NCBI RefSeq assembly: GCF_030812675.1
Contig: NZ_JAUSTE010000004.1
Coordinates: 62,001 to 126,000 of the forward strand
From: Sinomonas atrocyanea
GTDB taxonomy: Bacteria; Actinomycetota; Actinomycetes; Actinomycetales; Micrococcaceae
Length of the DNA: 64,000 bases
Direction: 5' to 3'
Positions 9,402-18,470 of this stretch are shown in pieces; position 1 is the stretch's first letter; each line of letters opens with the position of its first letter. The position numbers and the translations under genes were made by a program. The notes under the pieces are model-generated. The model was not told the DNA's origin. It made no database searches and saw nothing but the letters and a program-made list of their open reading frames with translations.

Positions 9402-9881
9402 TCAGCCCAGCGCCGCGACCCACTCGCTCCCGCCGTCGGCGAAGAACTGCTCCTTCCAGATGGGTACCTCGCCCTTGACCCGGTCCACGAGCTCGGAGCA
9501 CAGCCGGAAGGCCTCGCCCCGGTGGGCCGCGGAGACCGCGCAGACGAACGCCGCGTCGCCGACCGCGAGCTCGCCGACGCGGTGCGCGATCCACACCCGC
9601 AGGGGACGTTCCGGCGCGCCGGCCGTCCCGCCGTCGGCCGCCGCCAGCACGTCGCCGATGGTCGCCTCGACGACGGAGCGCAGGGTCGCCTCGGCGCTCG
9701 GATGCGCGCTGTAGGAGAGGCGGGCGACGCCGCGGCCGTCGTCGTGGTCGCGGACCACGCCGGAGAAGAGCACGACGGCGCCCGCGTCCGGGGCGTCGAC
9801 GGCGGCCCGGGCGGCGGCCTCGTCGAGCGGGGCGGTGGTCACGGCGGCGTGCAGGACCTCGACGGGCTCAGTGGTGGTCAT
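9402..9881 (-). CDS. moaE: Molybdopterin synthase catalytic subunit
   Basis: MoaE, with MoaD, inserts two sulfurs into cyclic pyranopterin monophosphate to make molybdopterin. The 159-residue protein has the family blocks AVVLFSGVVRDHDDGRGV, WIAHRVGELAVGD and AAHRGEAF, and the lysine-rich active site VKGEVPIWKEQFF near the C-terminus. The ATG at 9881 has GGGGAGGAT 9 nt upstream. It overlaps the end of mogA by 14 nt and is the last gene of the minus-strand Moco operon. Its partner moaD is at 15033-15311 in the divergent unit. Confidence 0.95.
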   Translation of the reverse strand: MTTTEPVEVLHAAVTTAPLDEAAARAAVDAPDAGAVVLFSGVVRDHDDGRGVARLSYSAHPSAEATLRSVVEATIGDVLAAADGGTAGAPERPLRVWIAHRVGELAVGDAAFVCAVSAAHRGEAFRLCSELVDRVKGEVPIWKEQFFADGGSEWVAALG

Positions 9882-10392
9882 GGCTGGATCCTCCCCGGCC
9901 GGCGGCCTGGTCGCAGATGTGGCCGATGATCGGGTCGAGGACGGCGAGGCCATCCATGACGCCGGACGGCGAGCCGGGCAGGTTGACGATGAAGGTCCGC
10001 CCAGAGAGGCCGGCATGCCCCCGCGAGAGCGCCGCGAGGGGGGTCTTGGCGGCGCCGGCCGCGCGCAGGGCCTCCATGATGCCGGGCACGTCGCGGTCGA
10101 GCAGGGGGCGCGTCTCCTCGGGGGTCACATCGTCGGGGCTCAGGCCGGTGCCGCCGCTCGTGATGATCGCGGCCGGCCCGAGCGCGAGGAGGGCGCGCAG
10201 GGCAGCCCCGACGCTGGGGCCGTCCGGGACCACCGCCGGCGGGATGACCTCGAAGCCGTGGTCGGAGAGCCAGTCGGCGACCACGGGGCCCGTGCGGTCC
10301 TCGTACACCCCGGTGGCCGCGCGCGTGGAGGCGATCACGATGCCCGCCCGGCGCCCCCCGTCGGGGGCGTGCGCAGCGTCATGCCCGCTCAT
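9868..10392 (-). CDS. mogA: Molybdopterin adenylyltransferase, MogA/MoaB family
   Basis: The protein adenylylates molybdopterin before metal insertion. The 174-residue product shows the nucleotide/pterin motif [18 protein letters not shown] (about residues 80-97), IMEALRAAG, and the NLPGSPSGV signature near 143. The C-terminus ends in a His-containing tail, SSHDHH. The ATG overlaps the moaC stop as ATGA. MogA and MoaB are close paralogues and the sequence alone does not settle the symbol; the function is the same. Confidence 0.92.
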   Translation of the reverse strand: MSGHDAAHAPDGGRRAGIVIASTRAATGVYEDRTGPVVADWLSDHGFEVIPPAVVPDGPSVGAALRALLALGPAAIITSGGTGLSPDDVTPEETRPLLDRDVPGIMEALRAAGAAKTPLAALSRGHAGLSGRTFIVNLPGSPSGVMDGLAVLDPIIGHICDQAAGRGGSSHDHH

Positions 10393-10901
10393 GCCGCGCC
10401 TCCAGTGCGGGCATCCCAGTCCCCGCTCTTGCCGCCGGACTTGGCGAGCACCCTGACGTCGGTGATGACGGCGTGCTTGTCCACGGCCTTGACCATGTCG
10501 TACACGCCCAGGGCGGCCACGGACGCCGCGGTGAGGGCCTCCATCTCCACCCCCGTCACGCCGCGGGTCTTCACGGTGGCGAACACGGTGACGGCCGCGG
10601 GGCCGAGCTCGAAGTCGACCGTGACCTTGGCGATGGGGAGCGGGTGGCACAGCGGGATGAGCTCAGGGGTCTTCTTCGCGGCCATGATGCCGGCCACCCG
10701 GGCCACGGCGAGCGCGTCGCCCTTGGGCAGGCCGCCTTCCGCCAGGAGGGCGATGACCTCCCGGGTGGTGTTCAGGACCGCCTGGGCCGTCGCCTCCCGG
10801 GTGGACTCGGGCTTGGCGCTCACGTCGACCATGTGCGCGCTGCCGTCGGCGCGGACGTGGGTCAGGCCCGGGCCGGGTGCGGGGTGGGGGGTCTCAGTCA
10901 C
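10389..10901 (-). CDS. moaC: Cyclic pyranopterin monophosphate synthase
   Basis: MoaC converts the MoaA product 3',8-cyclo-GTP into cyclic pyranopterin monophosphate. The 170-residue protein has the family's [14 protein letters not shown] near residue 25, [16 protein letters not shown] (catalytic His/Lys region) near 80-95, and [20 protein letters not shown] followed by KAVDK near 130-150. The GTG at 10901 overlaps the moeA stop as GTGA and has GGAAG 10 nt upstream. An ATG three codons earlier (10910) is possible, but its SD-like sequence is too close. Confidence 0.95.
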   Translation of the reverse strand: MTETPHPAPGPGLTHVRADGSAHMVDVSAKPESTREATAQAVLNTTREVIALLAEGGLPKGDALAVARVAGIMAAKKTPELIPLCHPLPIAKVTVDFELGPAAVTVFATVKTRGVTGVEMEALTAASVAALGVYDMVKAVDKHAVITDVRVLAKSGGKSGDWDARTGGAA

Positions 10902-12250
10902 GTGAGCCATACTTCCACGTCGGCCCCGGCGGCGAGCGCGGTGACGTCCTCGGGCACCATGACGAGGGCGTCCGAGGCTGCGAGGGCGCCGAGGAGGTGG
11001 GAGCCGGGGCCGCCCGCGAGTCCGACCGCGCCGTCGGGCCGCAGCCGGGCGCGGCGGACCTGGAGGGTGCCGGCGGGCGATTCGAGCGGTTCGGCGAGGG
11101 GGGCGCGGACGCGGCGGCGGGCGCGGGGCGCACCGAGGAGCGCCGAGAGCACGGGCCGGAGGAGGACCTCCCAGGAGATCCAGCAGCTGACGGGGTTGCC
11201 GGGGAACGCGATGAGCGGCAGCCCCGCGAACGTGCCCAGTCCCTGGGGTCCGCCGGGCTGCAGCGCGAGGTGGGCGAATTCGACGTCGTGCCCGTCCAGG
11301 GCGAGCTTGGTCGCCTCGAAGGCGCCCTTCGAGACGCCGCCGGTGGTGATGAGGAGGTCGGGCCGCTCGGGTCCGCGGGCGAGCCGTTCGAGGGTGCCGC
11401 GCAGCTCGGCCGGCTCGTCGCTTCGCACCGCGACCGCGCGCGCCTCCACCCCGCCCTCCCGCAGCGCGGCGCGCAGGAGCGCCCCGTTCGCGTCGTGGAT
11501 CTGGCCGGGTCCCAGCGGCCGCCCGGGGGCCGCGAGCTCGGCGCCGGTGCTCACGAGCACGGCGCGCAGCGGCGGCCGCACCCGCAGCAGGGCCAGTCCG
11601 AGCCCGGCGGCGAGCCCGAGCTGGGCCGGGCCGAGAGCTGTGCCGGCGGGGAGCACGACGGCGCCCGCCGCCACGTCGCTCCCGGCCCGCCGCACGTAGG
11701 TCCCGGCCTCGACCGCGGGAAGGTCCACGGTGCCGCCCTCGGGCGGGTAGCCGGACGGGACGGCCAGCTCGACCCGCACGACGGCGTCGGCGCCGGCGGG
11801 GAGCATGGCCCCGGTCATGATCGGCGCCGCGTGGCCGGGGCGCAGCGGCGGCGCGGGGGCGCCCGCCGGGATCGGCGCTGCCACCGTGAACCGGCGCAGG
11901 GCCGGCCCCGCCCCGTCCCCGGCCCCGGCGTCCGAGCCGGGGTCCGACGAGCACACCGCGAAGCCGTCCATCTGGGAGTTGTCGAACGGCGGGAGGCTGC
12001 CCGGGGCCACGAGGTCGGCGGCGAGGGCGGCGCCGAGGGCAGCATCGAGCGAGCGGTCCTGGGCGGCCCTGTCGGCGAGCGGGGCGAGGAGCCGGGCCAT
12101 CAGCTCCCGGTGCTCCTCGACGCTGCGGTGCCGGTGGCTGTGGGCCGGCCGGTGCCCGCGGCTGTGATCGTGCCCCGGGCCGTGCGCGCCGTCGTGCGGG
12201 CGGGCCTCGGCCGGCGCCGCAGGCGCTGCGCCGGAGTCGGAATGCGTCAT
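10898..12250 (-). CDS. moeA: Molybdopterin molybdenumtransferase with His-rich N-terminus
   Basis: MoeA inserts molybdate into adenylylated molybdopterin. The 450-residue protein has the family order: [14 protein letters not shown] near residue 86, [15 protein letters not shown] near 148, VSTGAEL near 235, [14 protein letters not shown] near 305, [15 protein letters not shown] near 340, then a C-terminal beta-barrel. The first 45 residues are an extra, His-rich, low-complexity stretch ([11 protein letters not shown], then [10 protein letters not shown]) not typical of MoeA. The ATG overlaps the upstream molybdoenzyme stop as ATGA, so synthesis of cofactor and enzyme is coupled. Confidence 0.95.
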   Translation of the reverse strand: MTHSDSGAAPAAPAEARPHDGAHGPGHDHSRGHRPAHSHRHRSVEEHRELMARLLAPLADRAAQDRSLDAALGAALAADLVAPGSLPPFDNSQMDGFAVCSSDPGSDAGAGDGAGPALRRFTVAAPIPAGAPAPPLRPGHAAPIMTGAMLPAGADAVVRVELAVPSGYPPEGGTVDLPAVEAGTYVRRAGSDVAAGAVVLPAGTALGPAQLGLAAGLGLALLRVRPPLRAVLVSTGAELAAPGRPLGPGQIHDANGALLRAALREGGVEARAVAVRSDEPAELRGTLERLARGPERPDLLITTGGVSKGAFEATKLALDGHDVEFAHLALQPGGPQGLGTFAGLPLIAFPGNPVSCWISWEVLLRPVLSALLGAPRARRRVRAPLAEPLESPAGTLQVRRARLRPDGAVGLAGGPGSHLLGALAASDALVMVPEDVTALAAGADVEVWLT

Positions 12251-13830
12251 GTGGCCTCCACCTCGATGATGTCGTACCCCGTGGCCCCGTCGGGCGCGGG
12301 CGGGGCGACCGCTGCTGTCTGGACCTGGCCGTCGCCGTCGGTCGCGCGGACCGCGATGCGGTGCCGTCCCGCGGCCAGGCGCACCGGCGCGGCCCACTGG
12401 TACCAGGTGTCGCGCGAGATGCCGGTGCCGAGCCGCGCCTGCTGCCACGCGCCGTCGTCCACCCTGACCTCCACGCGCGAGATTCCGCGGTGCTGGGCCC
12501 ACGCGACGCCCGCCACCACGACCTGCCCTGCGGCGACCCGGCTGCCGCGGCGGGGCACGTCGATCCGCGAGGCGGTCTTGATCGGGCCCTTCTCGCTCCA
12601 GCCGCGGGTGCTCCAGTAGGCCTGGTCGGCGGCGAACGTGGTGACCTTGAGCTCGGTGACCCACTTGGTCGCGGAGACGTAGCCGTACAGGCCCGGGACC
12701 ACGAGCCGCACGGGGAACCCGTGCTCGGGCGGGAGGGGCGCCCCGTTCATGCCGATCGCGAGGAGGGCGTCCCGGCCGGGATCAGTGAGGGCCTCGAGCG
12801 GAGTGCCGGCGGTGAACCCGTCGACGCTGCGTGAGAGGACCATGTCCGCCCCGGCTGCGGGGCGCGCGCGGGCGAGCAGCTCCCGCACGGGCCAGCCGAG
12901 CCAGCGGGCATTGCCCACGAGGTCTCCGCCCACCTCGTTGGAGACGCAGGTGAGGGTGATGTACCGCTCCACGAGGGGCTGGGCGAGGAGGTCGGCCCAG
13001 GTCAGAGTCACCGGCTGGCCGACGAGTCCGGTGACCGCGAGGCGCCAGCTGCCGGGGTCGACGGAGGGGACGACGAACGCGGTGTCGATCCGGTAGAACT
13101 CCGTGCTCGGAGTGACGAGGGCGCTCACGCCCGCAACGCCGACCTCGGCCGCGGCGGGGAGGGGCGGGGCCGGCTGGGCGGGGGTGGGGAGCCGGAGGGC
13201 GGCGCGGGCCGCGTCCGCCGCGAGCGAGGCGCTGCGCACGACGCCGGTCAGCACCCCGCCGAGGGCAACCGCGGCCGCCGTGCCGGTCAGGGCCCGCAGG
13301 AAGCCCCGGCGGGGCAGCCCCGCCGGCAGCCGGCCCGGCGCGCCGGCCTCCCGCCGGAGTCGGCCCACGAGCCAGCGGACCAGGGATACGGCCACCGCGC
13401 CGGCAAGGAGCGCGCAGGTCCACGCGGCCGGCGCGCCGAGCGAGCGGGTGGCCACGGCCGCGAGCCCCGCGAGGCCCACGGCGCCGGCGAGCGCGGCCCC
13501 GGCCCCGGGCCGGCGGAGTTCGAGGAGGCCGGCGGCGGCGCCGAGGAGCGCGAGGACGACGCCGATGGCGGTGACGAGGAACGCCTTGTCCCCGGTGCCG
13601 AAGGTCTGGATGGCCCAGTCCTTCGCCGCGGGCGGGGCGAGGTCGGTGACGGCGCCGCCCACCGCGGAGACCGGGCTCAGGGACGGGCTGAGCAGGCCGG
13701 CGGCGAGTTCCCCGGAGAGCACCCCTGCCGCGGCCGCGACCACGCCTGCCCCGGCGGCGGCCGCGCCCCGGACCCGGCTGGCGCGCCGCTGCCCCGGCGG
13801 CGCGGTGAGGGGCTCGGGTCCTGCGCTCAT
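12247..13830 (-). CDS. Membrane-anchored sulfite-oxidase-type molybdoenzyme
   Basis: The 527-residue protein has two parts. Residues 1 to about 165 contain five or so hydrophobic helices ([45 protein letters not shown]). A twin-arginine-like motif [10 protein letters not shown] (near 173) follows, with another hydrophobic stretch. Residues about 240-527 are the sulfite-oxidase-family molybdopterin domain, with the Mo-ligand Cys in [12 protein letters not shown] near 295, and a C-terminal Ig-like dimerisation domain ([14 protein letters not shown] region). The active site probably faces outside. Substrate could be sulfite or another oxo-acceptor and is not determined. The gene heads the Moco operon and looks leaderless. 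Confidence 0.9.
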   Translation of the reverse strand: MSAGPEPLTAPPGQRRASRVRGAAAAGAGVVAAAAGVLSGELAAGLLSPSLSPVSAVGGAVTDLAPPAAKDWAIQTFGTGDKAFLVTAIGVVLALLGAAAGLLELRRPGAGAALAGAVGLAGLAAVATRSLGAPAAWTCALLAGAVAVSLVRWLVGRLRREAGAPGRLPAGLPRRGFLRALTGTAAAVALGGVLTGVVRSASLAADAARAALRLPTPAQPAPPLPAAAEVGVAGVSALVTPSTEFYRIDTAFVVPSVDPGSWRLAVTGLVGQPVTLTWADLLAQPLVERYITLTCVSNEVGGDLVGNARWLGWPVRELLARARPAAGADMVLSRSVDGFTAGTPLEALTDPGRDALLAIGMNGAPLPPEHGFPVRLVVPGLYGYVSATKWVTELKVTTFAADQAYWSTRGWSEKGPIKTASRIDVPRRGSRVAAGQVVVAGVAWAQHRGISRVEVRVDDGAWQQARLGTGISRDTWYQWAAPVRLAAGRHRIAVRATDGDGQVQTAAVAPPAPDGATGYDIIEVEAT

Positions 13831-13836
13831 GGCACC

Positions 13837-13842
13837 AGAATA
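13837..13842 (-). promoter_or_regulatory. -10 hexamer of leaderless molybdoenzyme operon
   Basis: TATTCT on the minus strand ends 6 nt before ATG 13830 and there is no ribosome site. It shares a 66-nt intergenic region with the moaA promoter. Confidence 0.6.
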
Positions 13843-13884
13843 GGTCCCCTGCGCCCGGCCGGCCCGTGGCGGGCACCACTCGCG

Positions 13885-13890
13885 TACTGT
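13885..13890 (+). promoter_or_regulatory. -10 hexamer of leaderless moaA
   Basis: TACTGT ends 6 nt before the moaA ATG at 13897, and no Shine-Dalgarno sequence is present. Transcription is predicted to begin at the A of the start codon. No Moco-riboswitch-sized leader fits in this 66-nt gap. Confidence 0.6.
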
Positions 13891-13896
13891 AGATGC

Positions 13897-15000
13897 ATGG
13901 GTGTTGAGCTCGGGATGCCGCAGGTGCGCGCGTCGGAGCCCTCGGTGGGGGCGCTGGCGGCGGACCGGCCCGCGGGGCTGCCGGGGCTCCAGGACCGGTA
14001 CGGCCGGGTCGCGACGGACATGCGCCTCTCGCTCACCGACAAGTGCAACCTGCGCTGCTCCTACTGCATGCCGGCCGAGGGCCTGCCGTGGCTGGCGAAG
14101 GACGCGCTCCTGTCCGCCGCGGAGGTCGTCCGGGTCGTGGGGATCGGCGTCCGCGTGCTCGGCGTGCGGGAGCTGCGGCTCACGGGCGGCGAGCCGCTCG
14201 TGCGGGCGGACCTGGTGGACATCGTCGCGGCGCTGCGCGCGGCGCACCCGGACCTGCCGATCGCCCTCACGACCAACGCCGTGGGCCTGGATGCCAAGGC
14301 CGCCGCACTCAAGGCCGCCGGACTGACGCGCATCAACGTCTCGCTCGACACCCTGCACCCGGAGACGTTCGCCCAGCTGGCCCGCCGCCCGTTCTTCGAC
14401 CGGGTCCTGGCCGGGATCGAGGCCGCGGACGCGGCCGGGCTCGGCCCGATCAAGATCAACTCCGTGCTCATGCGCGGGATCAACGACGCCGACGGTCCCG
14501 ACCTGCTCGCATGGTGCCTCGAGCGCGGCTACGAGCTGCGGTTCATCGAGCAGATGCCCCTCGACGCCGACCACGGGTGGACCCGCGACGGCATGGTCAC
14601 CGCCGGGGAGGTCCGCGGGCTGCTCTCGGAGCGCTTCCGCCTCTCCCCCGATCCCCGGGACCGCGACGGTGCGCCCGCCGAGCGGTTCGAGGTGCGGGGC
14701 AAGGACGACGGCGCGCTGCTCGGCACCGTCGGGATCATCGCCTCGGTGACCGAGCCGTTCTGCGCGGACTGCAAGCGCACCCGCATCACGGCCGAGGGGA
14801 AGGTCATGAGCTGCCTCTTCTCCCACGAGGAGGTGGACCTGCGCGGGCTCCTGCGCTCGGGGGCGTCCGATGAGCAGGTGGCGCTGCGGTGGCAGGAGGC
14901 GATGTGGCTCAAGCCGCGCGCCCACGGCATGGACCACACGGGCCTCGGCGCGGACGGCTTCGTGCAGCCGGACCGCTCGATGTCCGCCATCGGCGGCTGA
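13897..15000 (+). CDS. moaA: GTP 3',8-cyclase (radical SAM)
   Basis: MoaA cyclises GTP, the first step of molybdenum cofactor synthesis. The 367-residue protein has the radical-SAM cluster KCNLRCSYC (Cys50, Cys54, Cys57), the GGEPLVR motif and a second Fe-S site with Cys289, Cys292 and Cys306 (FCADCKRTRITAEGKVMSC). It ends in the conserved Gly-Gly tail SAIGG needed for activity in this family. It is divergent from the minus-strand Moco operon and followed 32 nt later by moaD. Confidence 0.97.
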   Translation: MGVELGMPQVRASEPSVGALAADRPAGLPGLQDRYGRVATDMRLSLTDKCNLRCSYCMPAEGLPWLAKDALLSAAEVVRVVGIGVRVLGVRELRLTGGEPLVRADLVDIVAALRAAHPDLPIALTTNAVGLDAKAAALKAAGLTRINVSLDTLHPETFAQLARRPFFDRVLAGIEAADAAGLGPIKINSVLMRGINDADGPDLLAWCLERGYELRFIEQMPLDADHGWTRDGMVTAGEVRGLLSERFRLSPDPRDRDGAPAERFEVRGKDDGALLGTVGIIASVTEPFCADCKRTRITAEGKVMSCLFSHEEVDLRGLLRSGASDEQVALRWQEAMWLKPRAHGMDHTGLGADGFVQPDRSMSAIGG

Positions 15001-15032
15001 CCCGCAGCCTCCGAGCGACCCTAGGAGAGCCC

Positions 15033-15311
15033 TTGCAGATCACGCTGCGGTACTACGCCGCGGCCCAGGCCGCCGCCGGCAGGGCCGAGGAGTCGCTGTC
15101 GGCGCCCGACGGCGCGAGCCTGGCCGAGGCGCTCGAGGCCGCCCTCGCCGTCGTCCGCGTCCCCGCCTCCTCCGGCACGGGCGCCCCGCCGTTGGCCGAG
15201 GTGCTGCGCCGGTGCTCGTTCCTGGTGAACGAGGTTGCCGTGCGGGACCGTGCGCGCGTGCTCGCGGACGGCGATGTGGTGGATGTGCTGCCCCCGTTCG
15301 CGGGCGGCTGA
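15033..15311 (+). CDS. moaD: Molybdopterin synthase sulfur carrier subunit
   Basis: MoaD is the ubiquitin-like sulfur carrier that works with MoaE. The 92-residue protein starts at TTG 15033 with AGGAG 5 nt upstream and begins QITLRYYAAAQAAAG. It contains the LVNEVAVRD strand and ends in PPFAGG, the Gly-Gly terminus that is adenylylated and thiocarboxylated. It is longer than many MoaD proteins because of an Ala/Ser/Pro loop (RVPASSGTGAPPLAEV). It probably shares a transcript with moaA. The activating enzyme (MoeB-like) is not in this window. Confidence 0.9.
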   Translation: MQITLRYYAAAQAAAGRAEESLSAPDGASLAEALEAALAVVRVPASSGTGAPPLAEVLRRCSFLVNEVAVRDRARVLADGDVVDVLPPFAGG

Positions 15312-15401
15312 GCCCCCGCACCGGGATCCGTCCCAGGGATGACGACAGGTGGCCGGGACCGGCGTAGCGTTGAGGCAAAGGTTCCTTCCCCGGAGGTCTC
15401 G

Positions 15402-16472
15402 ATGAACGCCGACACCCAGCGCCGCTGGCTCCGCTGGATCCCCGCCGCGGCGGTCCCGGCCGTCGTGGCCGTGGGCCTGTTCGCCTCCGGGGCGACGGCC
15501 GGATCCCCGCCCCCGCCCGCGACCCCCGAGCAGGTCCTCGCCCTCGCGGCCGGCCACAGTGCCCGGCAGTTCTCCGGCACGGTCGAGCAGAGCTCCGACC
15601 TCGGGCTGCCCTCGATCCCGGGCCAGGCGCTTGGCGCCGCGAAGGGCAGCACCTCCTTCGGCTCCGAGGCGGCGATGCTGGAGCTGCTCACGAGCGCGCA
15701 CACCGCGAAGGTCTACGCCGACGGTCCCACGCGCGAGCGGGTGCAGGTCCTCGACCAGCTCGCCGAGCGCGACGCCGTCCGCAACGGCAGCGACCTGTGG
15801 ACCTACGATTCCTCGGCCCACGCGGTCACCCACGCCGCCCTGCCCTCGGCGGCTGCGGCCGCCGTGCCCAGCGCGGCCGCCGTGTCCCCGGACCAGCTCG
15901 CGCAGCGGCTCCTGGCCGCCGCCGGGCCGAGCACCGCCGTCTCCCTCGCCCAGCCCGCCACGGTCGCCGGCCACAGCGCCTACACGCTCGTGCTGACCCC
16001 GAAGGCCGCCGGCACCCTCGTCGCCTCCGTGCGGATCGCGGTCGAGGCACAGACCGGGCTGCCGCTCGCCGTGGACGTGTACGCGAAGGGGCAGGACGCC
16101 GCCGCCTTCCACGCCGCCTTCACCCAGCTGACCCTGGCGGCACCGGATGCCTCCGTCTTCGCCTTCACCCCGCCCGCCGGCGCGAAGGTGACCCAGCAGC
16201 AGCTCCCCGCCCCCGCGCAGCACCGGCAGGCCAAGGCCCAGCACGCCCCGGCCGCGGCCGCGCCACGGGGCTGGGATGCCATCACCGTCATCCCCGCGGA
16301 CAAGGTGCCTGCGGGCCTGAAGGACCAGCCGCTCATGAAGCAGCTCGCCGCGCCGGCCGCGGGCGGCCGGGTGATCAGCACCTCGCTGTTCACCGTCCTG
16401 CTCCTGGACGACGGCCGCGTGCTGGCGGGGGCCGTCCCCGCGACGGCCCTCGAGGCAGCGGCCGCCAGGTGA
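15402..16472 (+). CDS. Exported LolA-like protein linked to an ABC exporter
   Basis: The 356-residue product has a signal-type N-terminus (MNADTQRRWLRWIPAAAVPAVVAVG, then an Ala-Gly-Ser cleavage-type region). The mature part has the layout of LolA/DUF2092-like envelope proteins: TPEQVLALAAGHSARQFSGTVEQ, a middle region on substrate-state readout (SDLWTYDSSAHAVTH), and TGLPLAVDVYAKGQ. The match is by pattern only. GGAGG lies 5 nt before the ATG. Its stop overlaps the ABC ATPase start (GTGA), so the three genes form one operon. Actinobacteria lack the Lol system, so the role is probably sensing or delivering a substrate of the exporter. Confidence 0.7.
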   Translation: MNADTQRRWLRWIPAAAVPAVVAVGLFASGATAGSPPPPATPEQVLALAAGHSARQFSGTVEQSSDLGLPSIPGQALGAAKGSTSFGSEAAMLELLTSAHTAKVYADGPTRERVQVLDQLAERDAVRNGSDLWTYDSSAHAVTHAALPSAAAAAVPSAAAVSPDQLAQRLLAAAGPSTAVSLAQPATVAGHSAYTLVLTPKAAGTLVASVRIAVEAQTGLPLAVDVYAKGQDAAAFHAAFTQLTLAAPDASVFAFTPPAGAKVTQQQLPAPAQHRQAKAQHAPAAAAPRGWDAITVIPADKVPAGLKDQPLMKQLAAPAAGGRVISTSLFTVLLLDDGRVLAGAVPATALEAAAAR

Positions 16473-17536
16473 CGGCGGGGCCCGACGCTGCGCGGACCCG
16501 CCCCGGCGCCGGGGATGCCGCCCTCCGCACCCACGCCCTCACGAAGCGCTTCGGCGCCCACACCGCCGTCGACTCCCTCGCGCTCGAGGTGCCGCGCGGC
16601 GCCGTGTTCGGGTTCCTCGGCCCCAACGGATCGGGGAAGACGACCACCATCCGGATGCTGCTGGGGCTCGTGGCCCCCACGTCGGGGCATGCCGAGGTGC
16701 TCGGCGAGCCGATGCCGCGGGCGGCGCGCAGCGTGCTGCCGCGGGTCGGGGCCCTCGTGGAGGGGCCCGCGTTCTACCCCTTCCTCACCGGGGCCGCCAA
16801 TCTGTCGCGGTTCGACGCCGCCGATCCCCTCACTGCCCGGGCCACCCGTCGCGCGCGCGTGGGGGCGGCACTCGAGCGGGTGGGGCTCTCGCACGCCGCG
16901 GGCAAGAAGGTGCACGCCTACTCGCTGGGCATGAAGCAGCGTCTCGGGCTGGCCGCGGCCCTGCTCGCCCCGCGCGACCTCCTCGTCCTCGACGAGCCCA
17001 CCAACGGCCTCGACCCGCAGGGCACGCGCGAGGTCCGGGGCCTGATCCGATCGCTCGCCGAGGACGGCACCACGGTCTTCGTCTCGAGCCACCTGCTGGC
17101 AGAGGTCGAGCAGATCTGCACGCACGCCGCCGTGCTGCGCACCGGGCGCCTCGTGGCCCAGGGGACCCTCGACGCGCTGCGCGCGGGGGCGAGTCCGCGG
17201 ATCGAGGTCCGCACTCCCGACGCCGTCGCGGCGGCCGACGTCCTGCGGCGCCTCGGCCTGCACGTCGAGCCTGCCGGGCCGGGCACGGTCGTTGCCGCCG
17301 CGGCCGCCGCCTCGGCCGCCGACGACGGGGCCGGCCCTGCGCACGACGCCGGGGACCCGCCGCCCGCAGGCCGCGCGCCTGCGGCTGCTGCCGGGGCGGG
17401 TGCACCGCCGCCGGAGGACCTGGTGGCGGCGCTCGTGGCGGCCGGTGTGCGCGTGCGCGGGTTCAGTGCCGAGGCCGCCACGCTCGAGGAGCGCTTCGTG
17501 GAGCTGACCGGGGAGGGCTTCGATGTCGCAGGCTGA
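16469..17536 (+). CDS. ABC exporter ATP-binding protein
   Basis: The 355-residue ATPase energises the permease that follows. Motifs are: Walker A GPNGSGKTT near residue 52, an atypical signature YSLGMKQRL near 152 (usual for this bacitracin/lantibiotic and multidrug-export class), Walker B LLVLDEPTNGLDP near 172 and the H-loop SSHLL near 208. The C-terminal quarter contains a long Ala/Pro/Gly-rich low-complexity insertion (about residues 275-315) inside the usual ABC-2 accessory region. The GTG overlaps the upstream stop, and the 3' end overlaps the permease start by 14 nt. The substrate is unknown. Confidence 0.92.
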   Translation: MTAGPDAARTRPGAGDAALRTHALTKRFGAHTAVDSLALEVPRGAVFGFLGPNGSGKTTTIRMLLGLVAPTSGHAEVLGEPMPRAARSVLPRVGALVEGPAFYPFLTGAANLSRFDAADPLTARATRRARVGAALERVGLSHAAGKKVHAYSLGMKQRLGLAAALLAPRDLLVLDEPTNGLDPQGTREVRGLIRSLAEDGTTVFVSSHLLAEVEQICTHAAVLRTGRLVAQGTLDALRAGASPRIEVRTPDAVAAADVLRRLGLHVEPAGPGTVVAAAAAASAADDGAGPAHDAGDPPPAGRAPAAAAGAGAPPPEDLVAALVAAGVRVRGFSAEAATLEERFVELTGEGFDVAG

Positions 17537-18386
17537 AGTGTCCCGCGCGGTGGACGCCCACGGGGGCAGCCACACGGCCAAGCTCCTCGCCTCCGAGCTG
17601 CGGGTCCTGTTCGGGCGGTGGCGGACCTGGGCCATGCTCGCGGCCCTCGCGGCGGTGCCCGTGCTCATCGGGCTCGCCGTGAAGTTCTCCCCCGGGCGCC
17701 CGCCGAGCGGCCGCGGGCCCGCCTTCCTCGACCAGATCACCGACAACGGGCTCTTCGCCGGGGTCGTGGGGCTCGTGGTCTGCACCCCGCTGTTCCTGCC
17801 GCTGACCATCAGCGTCGTGGCCGGGGATGCGATTGCGGGCGAGGCGAGCCTGGGGACGCTGCGCTACCTGCTCCTCGCCCCCGCGGGGCGCGTGCGGCTG
17901 CTCGCGGTGAAGTACCTCAGCTCTGCCGTCTTCTGCGCGGCGGCGGGGATCGCCGTCGTCCTCGGGGGAACGGCGGTGGGGCTGGCCCTGTTCCCGCTCG
18001 GCCACGCGACGCTCCTGTCCGGCACGCAGATCGGGCCGGCGGAGTCCTTCGGGCGGCTGCTGCTCATGGCCGCGTACGCGACGGTGTCGCTGCTCGGGCT
18101 CGCCGCGATCGGGCTGTTCGCCTCGACCCTGACCGGGGTGCCGGTCGGGGCGATGGCCGCGACGGCGGTGCTCGCCGTCGTCTCCCAGATCCTCGACGCG
18201 CTCGACCAGCTCGACTGGCTGCACCCGTGGCTCTTCACGGACCACTGGCTGGGCCTCGCGGACTTCCTGCGCGACCCGGTCTCGTGGGACTCGTTCGCCG
18301 CGAATGCGTGGCTGCAGGCCGGGTACATCGCGCTCTTCGGCGCCCTCGCCTACGGCCGCTTCACCACCAAGGACATCCTCGCCTGA
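17523..18386 (+). CDS. ABC-2 type exporter permease
   Basis: This 287-residue membrane protein has about six transmembrane segments. It has the ABC-2 features of a soluble N-terminal stretch, a large first loop, and the motif VVAGDAIAGEASLGTLRYLLLAP, which marks permeases paired with CcmA/NatA-like ATPases. It starts inside the ATPase gene, so it forms its transporter. The operon ends here, followed by the repeat array and hairpin at 18391-18500. Confidence 0.9.
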   Translation: MSQAEVSRAVDAHGGSHTAKLLASELRVLFGRWRTWAMLAALAAVPVLIGLAVKFSPGRPPSGRGPAFLDQITDNGLFAGVVGLVVCTPLFLPLTISVVAGDAIAGEASLGTLRYLLLAPAGRVRLLAVKYLSSAVFCAAAGIAVVLGGTAVGLALFPLGHATLLSGTQIGPAESFGRLLLMAAYATVSLLGLAAIGLFASTLTGVPVGAMAATAVLAVVSQILDALDQLDWLHPWLFTDHWLGLADFLRDPVSWDSFAANAWLQAGYIALFGALAYGRFTTKDILA

Positions 18387-18390
18387 GCCC

Positions 18391-18470
18391 GGGACATGAC
18401 CCCTCAAGGTAGGGACATGACCCCACAAGGTAGGGACATGACCTCACAACATAGGGACATGACCCCTCAC
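18391..18470. repeat. four tandem copies of a 21-bp unit (last one partial)
   Basis: Units begin GGGACATGACC and lie at 18391-18411, 18412-18432, 18433-18453 and 18454-18470 (17 bp). They differ at a few bases (CCCTCAAGGTA, CCCACAAGGTA, TCACAACATA). They are intergenic, 5 nt after the permease stop, in the gap between two convergent genes. They have no coding role. A fifth copy is inverted and makes the hairpin at 18453-18500. Confidence 0.9.

Noticed and set aside
15402-16472. True LolA lipoprotein carrier
   Set aside because: There is no outer-membrane Lol system in actinobacteria; the resemblance is at the pattern level only, so no gene symbol was given.
18391-18470. Possible CRISPR array or riboswitch
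   Set aside because: The 21-bp units are tandem without unique spacers, and they follow rather than precede a gene.
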